In this document: positions 1 through 6,082 of the stretch, one piece after another
Numbering within the stretch: the stretch's first letter is position 1
How the letters are laid out: the number at the start of each line of letters is the position of its first letter
NCBI GenBank assembly: GCA_044370695.1
Contig: JBILVB010000167.1
Location: forward strand, 1 to 8,134
From: JBEIFW01 sp044370695
GTDB lineage: Bacteria; Actinomycetota; Acidimicrobiia; Acidimicrobiales; Ilumatobacteraceae
Direction: 5' to 3'
Length of the DNA: 8,134 nt
Notes under the pieces: generated by a model
Database searches by the model: none
The model's input: the letters and a program-made list of their open reading frames with translations, nothing else
What the model was told of the DNA's origin: nothing
Program-made: the position numbers and the translations under genes

Positions 1-134
1 GGGCCGAGGAAGGCGGAGAAGATGCTGCCGAGGAGGAGCCCGAACACGGCGGTGGCGTACAGCAGCCACACGGCGATCTGGAGGGTCTGCGGGAGCGACG
101 GGTTCGTCCACCGCCAGTTCGAAAGGCCCGGCAT
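1..134 (-). CDS. Small membrane protein, N-terminal part only (runs off the window)
   Basis: On the minus strand an ATG at 134 opens a frame that stays open to the window edge, giving 44 residues. It begins with a short polar stretch rich in Trp and Pro (MPGLSNWRWTNPSLPQTLQ), followed by a hydrophobic run of about 20 residues (roughly 20-44) typical of a first transmembrane helix. It therefore looks like an integral membrane protein with a short N-terminal tail. No family can be named from this fragment. It diverges from the oxidoreductase gene at 180 with only 45 bp between the starts. No Shine-Dalgarno site precedes the ATG. A CAGACT box ending 7 nt before the ATG would fit a leaderless transcript. 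The overlapping plus-strand reading of this stretch has no protein-like character and was discarded. Confidence 0.6.
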   Translation of the reverse strand, partial: MPGLSNWRWTNPSLPQTLQIAVWLLYATAVFGLLLGSIFSAFLG

Positions 135-141
135 GGTCGCC

Positions 142-147
142 AGTCTG
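142..147 (-). promoter_or_regulatory. Possible -10 box for the leftward membrane-protein gene
   Basis: Read on the minus strand the bases are CAGACT, one mismatch from the actinobacterial TANNNT -10 pattern. The last T lies 7 nt before the ATG at 134, the spacing expected if transcription starts at the A of the start codon (leaderless mRNA). The match is short and could be chance. Confidence 0.2.
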
Positions 148-151
148 GCAG

Positions 152-163
152 GGCGGGCCCGCC
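152..163. repeat. 12-bp perfect palindrome between divergent genes
   Basis: GGCGGGCCCGCC equals its own reverse complement and lies in the middle of the 45-bp spacer between the two divergent starts, between the two candidate -10 boxes. That position would suit an operator for a dimeric repressor controlling both genes. In DNA of this GC content a palindrome made only of G and C is not rare, so the call is weak. Confidence 0.2.
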
Positions 164-166
164 GAG

Positions 167-172
167 TACCGT
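167..172 (+). promoter_or_regulatory. Possible -10 box (TACCGT) for a leaderless oxidoreductase transcript
   Basis: TACCGT fits the TANNNT -10 pattern of actinobacterial housekeeping promoters. It ends 7 nt before the ATG at 180, so transcription would start at or next to the A of the start codon. There is no Shine-Dalgarno sequence in front of this ATG, which agrees with leaderless translation. No -35 element was recognised. Confidence 0.3.
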
Positions 173-179
173 TCGAGCG

Positions 180-1118
180 ATGTCGACGACGCGACCGCTG
201 CGGTTCGGGGTGATGGCGTCCGGGAAGGTGACCTCCGGCGCTGAATGGCGGGCCTACGCCCGCCGGATCGCCGACCTGGGCTACGACACCCTGAGCCTTC
301 CGAACCACCTCGCCACGCAGACGCTCGCCCCTCTGCCGGCGCTCGTCGCGGCGGCCGACGCAGCCCCGTCGCTGCGGGTGGGAACGCTGGTGATCGACAA
401 CGAGAGCGTCCACCCGGCGGTGATCGCCAACGAGTGCGCCACCGTCGACGTGCTCACCGACGGTCGCCTCGAGGTCGGCATCGGCGCCGGGTGGCTCCCG
501 GCGGACCACACCGCCATCGGCCAACCCTGGGCGCCGGCGGGCGAACGCATCGAGCGCCTGGCCGAGGCGGTCTCGGTGCTGCGGGCCGTGTGGGACGATG
601 CCCCGGCGAACGTCGACGGCACGCACTACCGGCTGCGGAACTTCGCCGCCGGGGCCCGGCCGGTGCAGCGTCCGCACCCGCCGATCCTGATCGGCGGCGG
701 GGGGCGACGCGTGTTGCAGTTGGCGGCCCGGGTGGCCGACATCGTGTCGTTCGTGCCGAACATGGCGGCCGGCCGGGTGGGGCCCGAGTCGGCGGCGAGC
801 GCCACCGGCGCGGCCACCCGCGCCAAGCTGGCCTGGGTGCGCGAGGCCGCCGGCGACCGGTTCGATGCCCTGGAACTGCACGTCAACGTCACCCTGGTGC
901 GTCTCGGCGACCGGTCCGAAGGTCTGGCCAAGGTGGCGCGCGCCTACGCCACCAGCGAGGCCGACGCCGCCGAGGTACCGCATGCGCTCGTCGGCTCGGT
1001 CGAGGAGATCGCCGAGGACGTGCTGCGCCGCCGCGACGAGTTGGGCCTCTCCTACCTCACCGTGTTCGAAGGGTCGATCGACGCCTTCGCCCCGGTGATC
1101 GCCCGGCTGCGCGCCTGA
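180..1118 (+). CDS. LLM-class F420-dependent oxidoreductase (TIGR03621-like)
   Basis: A 312-residue protein of the bacterial luciferase-like monooxygenase superfamily, with the usual single TIM-barrel length. Visible landmarks are an N-terminal beta strand (RFGVMASG, 8-15), the helix ARRIADLGYDTLSLPNH (27-43), the strand TLVIDNESVHPA (69-80), the conserved GRLEVGIGAGW (95-105) and HPPILIGGGGRRVL (166-179). The pattern resembles the actinobacterial group typified by MSMEG_2516 (TIGR03621), whose members are predicted to use reduced cofactor F420 for hydride transfer in the cytosol. The substrate cannot be told from sequence. No signal peptide is present. The ATG at 180 is chosen because it begins just before the conserved first strand and has a suitably spaced -10 box. 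The stop is followed after 2 bp by the helicase start, so the two genes are almost certainly co-transcribed. The F420 rather than FMN assignment rests on family resemblance. Confidence 0.9.
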   Translation: MSTTRPLRFGVMASGKVTSGAEWRAYARRIADLGYDTLSLPNHLATQTLAPLPALVAAADAAPSLRVGTLVIDNESVHPAVIANECATVDVLTDGRLEVGIGAGWLPADHTAIGQPWAPAGERIERLAEAVSVLRAVWDDAPANVDGTHYRLRNFAAGARPVQRPHPPILIGGGGRRVLQLAARVADIVSFVPNMAAGRVGPESAASATGAATRAKLAWVREAAGDRFDALELHVNVTLVRLGDRSEGLAKVARAYATSEADAAEVPHALVGSVEEIAEDVLRRRDELGLSYLTVFEGSIDAFAPVIARLRA

Positions 1119-1120
1119 CC

Positions 1121-3646
1121 GTGACCGCGCTCGTCGATCTGCTGCCGCCACCCGGCAGCGACCCGGCCGACGTCCTCGACGCCTTCGCAGCGTGGGCCGC
1201 GGCCGGCGGTCGGCCGCTGTACCCGCACCAGGAGGAAGCCGCGCTCGCCCTCGCCGCCGGGGACCACGTGGTCCTGGCCACCCCGACCGGGTCGGGCAAG
1301 AGCCTGGTCGCCGTGGCGGGCATCCTGCTGGCCCGCAACCGGGGTGAGCGGGGGGTGTGGACGGCGCCGATCAAGGCGTTGGTGTCGGAGAAGTTCTTCG
1401 ACCTGGTCGAGTTGCTGGGTGCCGAGACGGTCGGCCTCGCCACCGGTGACGCCGCCATCAACGCCCAAGCCCCGGTGCTCGTGTGCACCGCCGAGATCCT
1501 CGCGAACCAGGCGCTGCGCTCGGGCGCCGACGCGCCGGTCGGGTTCGCGTGCCTCGACGAGTTCCACTACTACGGCGACCCGGCGCGGGGCTGGGCCTGG
1601 CAGGTGCCGCTGCTGGAACTGACCCGGACCCAGTTCCTGCTGGCCTCGGCGACGTTGGGGGACGTGACGTTCCTCGCCGGCGACCTCGAACGGCGCACCG
1701 GGCGCAACGTCACCGAGGTCACCTCCGTCCTTCGGCCGACCCCGCTGCATCACGCCTGGCGGATGACCCCGGTGGCCGACAGCGTGCTCGACGCCGTGCG
1801 CGACGGGCTGTCGCCGGTCTACGTGGTGCACACCACCCAGGCCGCCGCCATCGAGCGGGCGCAAGCACTGGTCAGCCTCCCGTTGACGACCCGGCCCCAG
1901 CGGGAGGCCATCGCCGCTGCGCTCGGCGGCGTCCGGCTCACCAGCGGCTTCGGCCAGACGCTCGGACGCCTGCTGCGCAACGGCGTCGGGGTCCACCACG
2001 CCGGGATGCTGCCCCGGTACCGCCGCTTGGTGGAGCGTCTCGCCGGCGAGGGACTGCTACCCGTCGTCTGCGGTACCGACACCCTCGGGGTCGGGGTCAA
2101 CATCCCGATCCGGACCGTGCTGATGACGGCGCTCACCAAGTTCGACGGGCAGCGGGTCCGCACCTTCAGCGCCCGGGAGTTCCACCAGCTCGCCGGCCGG
2201 GGCGGGCCGGCCCGCGACGGTCCCCACCGCCCCCGGGGGGGGCAGGCCCCCGACCACGTGATCGACAACGCCCGGGCGCTCGCGCGCGCCGGCGACGACC
2301 CCAAGGCCCGACGCAAGGCCACCAGGGCCAAGGCGCCCGAGGGGTTCGTCCACTACGACGACAAGACCTTCGAGCGACTGTGGGCGGCCCGGCCCGAGGC
2401 GCTGGTGTCGCGCTTCGCGGTGTCGGCCGATCTCGTGGCGTCGGTGCTGGCCCGCCCCGACGGTCCGGTCGCGTTGAAGAGGCTGTTGCGGGACAACCAC
2501 GACAGCGACCAACGAAAGCGTCGGCACCGGCGCCGGGCGCTGCGAATCTACCGGTCGTTGGAAGCCGCCGGGGTGGCGACGCGGGTGCGCGACGCACAGG
2601 GGCGCTGCGCCGGCGTACAGGTCGGGTCGCTCGTCGAGGGCTCCGACGAGCGCGCGCTGCTGCGGTTCTCGTCGCCGCTCGCGACGTTCGCCATCGAGGT
2701 GGTCGCGACCTTGGACCGCGACGATCCGGCCTACCCCCTCGAGGTGGTCAGCGTGCTCGAGTCGGTGCTCGACGACCCCCGGGCGGTGCTGTACGCGCAG
2801 CAGAACGCGGCGCGCGCCGCCGAGGTCGCCCGCCTCAAGGCCGAGGGGGTGCCCTACGAGGAACGGCTGGCGATGCTCGACGCCGTGACCTGGCCCAGGC
2901 CGATGGCCGATGTCGTCGAGGCGTGCTTCGTCACCTACCGCAGCGCGCACCCGTGGCTGGAGGACGTGCCGTCACCCAAGGGCGTCCTGCGGGAGCTGGC
3001 CGAGGGCGGGGAGAGCTTCGGCGGGTTCGTGAAGCGCTACAAGCTCGAACGCAGCGAGGGCCTGCTGCTGCGGTACCTCACCGACGCCTGGCGGGCCCTC
3101 GACCGGTCGCTTCCCGACGAGGCGTACACCGACGAGCTCGAGGATCTGATCGACTGGCTGGGGCGCCTGATCCGGGCCACCGACGCCACGTTGCTCGAGG
3201 AGTGGGAACGCCTCGCCGGCGGCCCGGTGCACGACCATTCGACCGAGCTGGGTCGGTCGCCGGTCGCCGGTCCGCCGGCGGCGTGGCGCCCCGCGGGGCG
3301 CACCGCCGCGTTCGGCTGGGTGGAGTTGCTGGCCCGGCGGGCGTACCCGGCGCTCGCCGAACGCACCGGGTGGACCGCCGAGCGTCTGGCCGAGGCGATG
3401 GCGCCCTACTGGTCCAGCCACGATGCGATCGGCACCGACGCCGGGGCCCGATCCGGTGCGTGGTTCGAGCTGCACGACGAGCCGGGCCGGTGGCGGATCG
3501 TGCAGCGCCTCGCCGACCCCGGCGGCGAAGGCGACTGGCGGCTGTTGGCCTCGGTCGACCTCGCCGTCGCCGAGGACGACGGGGCGCCGACGCTGCGGCT
3601 CGACGCCCTCGGCCTGTTCGGCGAGGAACTCCCCGCCGGCCGGTGA
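1121..3646 (+). CDS. DEAD/DEAH-box RNA helicase, Ski2-like, with DUF3516 C-terminal region
   Basis: An 841-residue superfamily II helicase predicted to unwind or remodel RNA with ATP. Motifs in order are a Q-motif-like YPHQ (34-37), Walker A TPTGSGKS (54-61), Ia APIKAL (82-87), Ib TGD (108-110), Walker B DEFH (146-149), III SAT (176-178), V CGTDTLGVGVNIP (317-329) and VI HQLAGRGGP (355-363). The C-terminal half (about 400-841), including KAPEGFV (404-410), matches what I know as DUF3516, a long region found in actinobacterial helicases of this length. The GTG at 1121 is the only sensible start: it lies 2 bp after the oxidoreductase stop and 36 codons before the Q motif. The frame is open further upstream, but there it only shadows the oxidoreductase. 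Motif VI is abnormal. The family pattern QxxGRxGR ends here in Pro instead of Arg, and residues 361-374 read like out-of-frame sequence before good similarity resumes at QAPDHVIDN. Either an indel pair or sequence error affects this spot, or the enzyme is impaired. Confidence 0.9.
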   Translation: MTALVDLLPPPGSDPADVLDAFAAWAAAGGRPLYPHQEEAALALAAGDHVVLATPTGSGKSLVAVAGILLARNRGERGVWTAPIKALVSEKFFDLVELLGAETVGLATGDAAINAQAPVLVCTAEILANQALRSGADAPVGFACLDEFHYYGDPARGWAWQVPLLELTRTQFLLASATLGDVTFLAGDLERRTGRNVTEVTSVLRPTPLHHAWRMTPVADSVLDAVRDGLSPVYVVHTTQAAAIERAQALVSLPLTTRPQREAIAAALGGVRLTSGFGQTLGRLLRNGVGVHHAGMLPRYRRLVERLAGEGLLPVVCGTDTLGVGVNIPIRTVLMTALTKFDGQRVRTFSAREFHQLAGRGGPARDGPHRPRGGQAPDHVIDNARALARAGDDPKARRKATRAKAPEGFVHYDDKTFERLWAARPEALVSRFAVSADLVASVLARPDGPVALKRLLRDNHDSDQRKRRHRRRALRIYRSLEAAGVATRVRDAQGRCAGVQVGSLVEGSDERALLRFSSPLATFAIEVVATLDRDDPAYPLEVVSVLESVLDDPRAVLYAQQNAARAAEVARLKAEGVPYEERLAMLDAVTWPRPMADVVEACFVTYRSAHPWLEDVPSPKGVLRELAEGGESFGGFVKRYKLERSEGLLLRYLTDAWRALDRSLPDEAYTDELEDLIDWLGRLIRATDATLLEEWERLAGGPVHDHSTELGRSPVAGPPAAWRPAGRTAAFGWVELLARRAYPALAERTGWTAERLAEAMAPYWSSHDAIGTDAGARSGAWFELHDEPGRWRIVQRLADPGGEGDWRLLASVDLAVAEDDGAPTLRLDALGLFGEELPAGR

Positions 3647-3685
3647 GGCGGCGGCGAGGACGAGGATCTCGCCGCGCAACGCCTG

Positions 3686-3970
3686 TTGCCCCAGCGGATC
3701 GCACCCGATCGTCGCGTCGCGCACGGCGACGAACTCGGCGAACGTCCGCTCGAGGTCGAGCTCCTGCGTGAGCCGTGGGTGCTGGTGCGCATGGGCGTGC
3801 TGGTCCGGGCGCTCGTGGACCGCGGCTCGCACGGCCTCGCCCCGCTGTCGGCCGGCACGGTGGTCGGCGCCGATCGATGGACGCCCGCGGATGAGCGGCG
3901 CCCATGGCGAAGCGCCGCCGAGGAGTTCACGGCGCCGACACAGCGCCGCAATCCGCGTCGGGAACGCTAG
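3686..3970 (+). CDS. Doubtful small ORF, 94 aa, unrecognised
   Basis: The gap between the helicase and the acetyltransferase holds one frame with coding-like composition. From a TTG at 3686, about 83% of third positions are G or C against about 56% of second positions. The product has a plausible hydrophobic core (EVELLREPWVLVRMGVLVRA) and an Arg-rich tail. An alternative ATG lies at 3791. The same codon register read on the minus strand is also open and has similarly high G/C at its wobble position, so strand cannot be settled. The frame is the same as the helicase frame after its TGA. There is no Shine-Dalgarno site before the TTG and I recognise no family. The TAG stop lies within the AGGGAG ribosome site of the next gene. 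It could be a small gene, a decayed fragment, or non-coding. Confidence 0.25.
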   Translation: MPQRIAPDRRVAHGDELGERPLEVELLREPWVLVRMGVLVRALVDRGSHGLAPLSAGTVVGADRWTPADERRPWRSAAEEFTAPTQRRNPRRER

Positions 3971-3974
3971 GGAG
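3969..3974 (+). promoter_or_regulatory. Ribosome binding site AGGGAG that bears on the acetyltransferase start
   Basis: AGGGAG directly abuts the ATG at 3975, with no spacer, but lies 6 nt before the in-frame GTG at 3981. The second spacing is the workable one, so the protein may truly begin two codons later (VRALDDAD). Confidence 0.5.
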
Positions 3975-4436
3975 ATGATCGTGCGCGCCCTCGACGATGC
4001 CGACCAGCCCGGGTTGGGGCACCTCGTGGCGGTGCTCGCCGCCGAGCCCCGACGGTTCGGGCGGCGGGCGTCACCGAAGCCGCCCTCGGGGTGGCGGTCC
4101 CGGCTTGCGCACCCGGCCAGCCTGCATGGGGCTGGTGCGTTCGAGGAAGGTGTTCTGATCGGCGTCGCCCGGCTCGTGCCGGCTGGCGCAGGGCGCGACG
4201 AGCTGCTCGTGGCCGTCGCTCCCGACCATCGCGGCAGCGGGCTCGGCACGGTGTTGGTAGGCGCTGCGCTCGAGCTCGCTGCCGCTCGTGGTGCACGCGC
4301 CGTGGTGGCAGCGGTGGAGCAACGGAATCGAGCGGCGATGGCCCTGTCCAGGCGGCTCGGCTGCCCGGTGCTCGCACTCGGCGGTGGCCGGGTCGAGGTG
4401 GTCCTGCAGCATGAATCCTTCGCCTTCTCGGCCTGA
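3975..4436 (+). CDS. GNAT-family N-acetyltransferase
   Basis: A 153-residue protein with the single-domain GNAT layout. The N-terminal MIVRALDDADQPGLGHLVA is the first strand and helix. A central strand (LIGVARLVPAG, 61-71) leads to the acetyl-CoA binding motif A, LLVAVAPDHRGSGLG (77-91), whose HRGSGLG matches the Q/RxxGxG/A pyrophosphate loop. A helix (TVLVGAALELAAARG) and the strand ARAVVAAVEQRN (107-118), followed by AMALSRRLG (121-129), form motif B. The acceptor substrate is unknown; small molecules or protein N-termini are both possible. The residues between about 26 and 50 are Pro/Arg-rich and poorly typical. The start may be the GTG at 3981, judged from ribosome-site spacing. The aldo/keto reductase start follows 13 bp after the stop, so the two are probably co-transcribed. 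Confidence 0.85.
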   Translation: MIVRALDDADQPGLGHLVAVLAAEPRRFGRRASPKPPSGWRSRLAHPASLHGAGAFEEGVLIGVARLVPAGAGRDELLVAVAPDHRGSGLGTVLVGAALELAAARGARAVVAAVEQRNRAAMALSRRLGCPVLALGGGRVEVVLQHESFAFSA

Positions 4437-4440
4437 GGGG
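4435..4440 (+). promoter_or_regulatory. Ribosome binding site GAGGGG of the aldo/keto reductase
   Basis: GAGGGG overlaps the acetyltransferase stop codon and ends 9 nt before the GTG at 4450. It favours that GTG over the in-frame ATG at 4411, which would lie inside the acetyltransferase gene. The overlap with the upstream stop suggests translational coupling. Confidence 0.5.
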
Positions 4441-4449
4441 TCGGCTACC

Positions 4450-5445
4450 GTGAACGACATCGGAGAAGGATCGACGGCCCGTTCTACCCTGGCGCGTTTC
4501 GGGCTGGGCACCATGGCGTTCGCCTCGCCGGCCGCCGACCCGGCCGAATGCCTCGCCGTGGTGCACCGGGCGATCGACGCCGGGCTGACGTTCATCGACA
4601 CTGCCGACGTCTACGGCCAGGGCGCAGTCGAGACCCTGCTCGGTCCGGCGGTGCGTGCCCGGCGCGACGAGATCGTCCTGGCCACCAAGTGCGGGTTGCC
4701 GATGGGCGAGCGTCGGGGCCTTGGGGCGGACCGGGTCCGCGAGGCGACCGAGGAGAGCCTGAGGCGGCTCGGTGTCGAGCGAATCGACCTGCAGCAGCTT
4801 CACCGACCCGACCCCGCGACGCCGATCGAGGAGACGCTGGGCGCCATCGGCGGTCTCGTCGGGGACGGCACGATCGGCGCCTATGGCACCTCGTGCTTTA
4901 CGGCCGGGATGCTGGCCGAGGTGGTGGCGCTCGGCGCCGAGGGCGTCGCTCCGGCCCCGTTGTCTGAGCAGCTCCCGCTCTCGTTGCTGGTCCGCTCCCG
5001 CGAGCGTGAGGTGCTCCCCGCCTGCGCAGCGCTCGGGGTGGCTGCGATCGTGTGGAGCCCGCTCAACGGCGGCTGGCTCACCGGGAAGTACGGACCCGAT
5101 CGCCAAGTCCCGGCTGGCTCCCGTGGCTCGTTCGCCGGCTCGTTCGTCGACCCGACCGACGCCGCCAAAGCAGCCGTCGTGCCGCAACTCGAGGCGCTCG
5201 CCGCCGAGTCCGGACTGACCCTCTCCGTGATGGCCCTGGCGTGGGCCGCGGCGCAACCCGGGGTGTCCACGGTGCTCATCGGGGCCCGAACAGTCGAGCA
5301 GCTCGACGCGCTGCTACCGGCGGCCGCCGTCACCCTCGGGGCCGACCTCCAGGCGGCGATCGACGCCGTCGTCGCGCCGGGGACCACGGTCGACCCGCGC
5401 AACGACGCCTGGCCCGATCCTCCCCGGCTCAACCGGGCCGGCTGA
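4450..5445 (+). CDS. Aldo/keto reductase
   Basis: A 331-residue NAD(P)H-dependent oxidoreductase with the family's usual TIM-barrel length, predicted cytosolic. The catalytic tetrad is complete: Asp50 and Tyr55 in FIDTADVYG (48-56), Lys80 in LATKCG (77-82) and His118 in LHRPDP (117-122). The early strand and loop FGLGTMAF (17-24), the late segment VWSPLNGGWLTGKY, and the cofactor-phosphate region VLIGARTVEQLDALL near the C-terminus are all present. The last of these suggests NADPH use. The pattern resembles the bacterial AKR groups once annotated as potassium-channel beta-subunit-like or Tas-like. The carbonyl substrate is unknown. GTG 4450 is preferred because of the GAGGGG site; ATG 4411 would add 13 residues and overlap the upstream gene. 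The 3' end converges with and overlaps the minus-strand gene at 5429 by 17 bp, leaving no room for a terminator between them. Confidence 0.92.
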   Translation: MNDIGEGSTARSTLARFGLGTMAFASPAADPAECLAVVHRAIDAGLTFIDTADVYGQGAVETLLGPAVRARRDEIVLATKCGLPMGERRGLGADRVREATEESLRRLGVERIDLQQLHRPDPATPIEETLGAIGGLVGDGTIGAYGTSCFTAGMLAEVVALGAEGVAPAPLSEQLPLSLLVRSREREVLPACAALGVAAIVWSPLNGGWLTGKYGPDRQVPAGSRGSFAGSFVDPTDAAKAAVVPQLEALAAESGLTLSVMALAWAAAQPGVSTVLIGARTVEQLDALLPAAAVTLGADLQAAIDAVVAPGTTVDPRNDAWPDPPRLNRAG

Positions 5446-6049
5446 GCCGATCGGCGGCCGCTGCCCGACGGGTGGCTGCCCGTTGCCGAGAGCGTTCGCC
5501 GGCTCCGCGCACGGCCCGGTACCCCCACGTGCGGGCAAGGCGGGTCAGCGGCACCTGCGGATGGGGGGCGGAGGCTGCCGGGTCGAGGTAGGCGGTGACG
5601 GCGATCCGGGCGACGGTCTCGGGATCGAGCTCGGGGCGACGGGCTCGGATGAACCGGACGAGGTCCTGCAGATCGTGGACGCCGGCGCGCAGCACGCTGG
5701 CGAGATCGACGACGGCCAGCGCGGCGGTGACCGCCTTGGCGACGGGGAGCTTCGAGCCCACCCGGGTGGCGCGCAGGGCGAGCGCAGCCCCGGGCACCTT
5801 GGCCGCCAGGCCGGCGACGAACCCGTCGTCGGCCGCGGCCAGCCGCCGTTCGAGCTCGGCCGTCGTGAGCGCCTGGATCGGTTCGGCGTACACCTCGACC
5901 AGCGCGTCGGTGAGCAGGCGCCGCAGCAGCGCTGGGCCGGCCTGGGCCGCCTCGAGCCCGCGATCCTTCAGCGCTCGAGCCACTTCGAGGTAGCGGCGGT
6001 CGCCGGTGGGCGCGTTCGGCGGCGTGGGATCCGGGAGCGGCACGGTCAT
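5429..6049 (-). CDS. Hypothetical protein, 206 aa, not recognised
   Basis: I do not recognise a family. The protein starts with a Pro-rich tail (1-15), then is mostly amphipathic helix: RRYLEVARALKDRGLEAAQAG (18-38), LLRRLLTDALVEVYAEPIQAL (41-61), and an Ala-rich middle (80-120) too interrupted by charge to be a clear membrane span. The segment DLQDLVRFIRARRPELDPET (126-145) is strongly charged, and the C-terminal 30 residues are rich in Arg and Ala, which might bind nucleic acid. No catalytic motif or signal peptide is visible. The ATG at 6049 is the best start, although the G-rich tract before it is only 2 nt away. It lies 33 bp after the nucleoside hydrolase stop in the same direction, so a shared transcript is likely. 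Coding on this strand is supported by protein-like composition and by opposite frames being Arg/Ser/Gly-rich shadows. Confidence 0.75.
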   Translation of the reverse strand: MTVPLPDPTPPNAPTGDRRYLEVARALKDRGLEAAQAGPALLRRLLTDALVEVYAEPIQALTTAELERRLAAADDGFVAGLAAKVPGAALALRATRVGSKLPVAKAVTAALAVVDLASVLRAGVHDLQDLVRFIRARRPELDPETVARIAVTAYLDPAASAPHPQVPLTRLARTWGYRAVRGAGERSRQRAATRRAAAADRLSRPG

Positions 6050-6082
6050 GGCCCCCAGCGTGGCCGAAACGGACCGGTGCCG

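Noticed and set aside
245..1120. Upstream extension of the helicase frame over the oxidoreductase gene
   Set aside because: The frame is open but its translation is an Arg/Gly/Pro-rich shadow of the oxidoreductase. Helicase-family sequence begins only after the GTG at 1121.
1483..3771. A 762-codon plus-strand frame overlapping the helicase
   Set aside because: It is a +1 shadow of the helicase, very rich in Arg, Gly and Ala, with no domain signature.
2972..4249. A 425-codon minus-strand frame opposite the helicase end and acetyltransferase
   Set aside because: Most of it is antisense to well-supported genes. Only the part over 3647-3970 is not explained this way, and that ambiguity is recorded separately.
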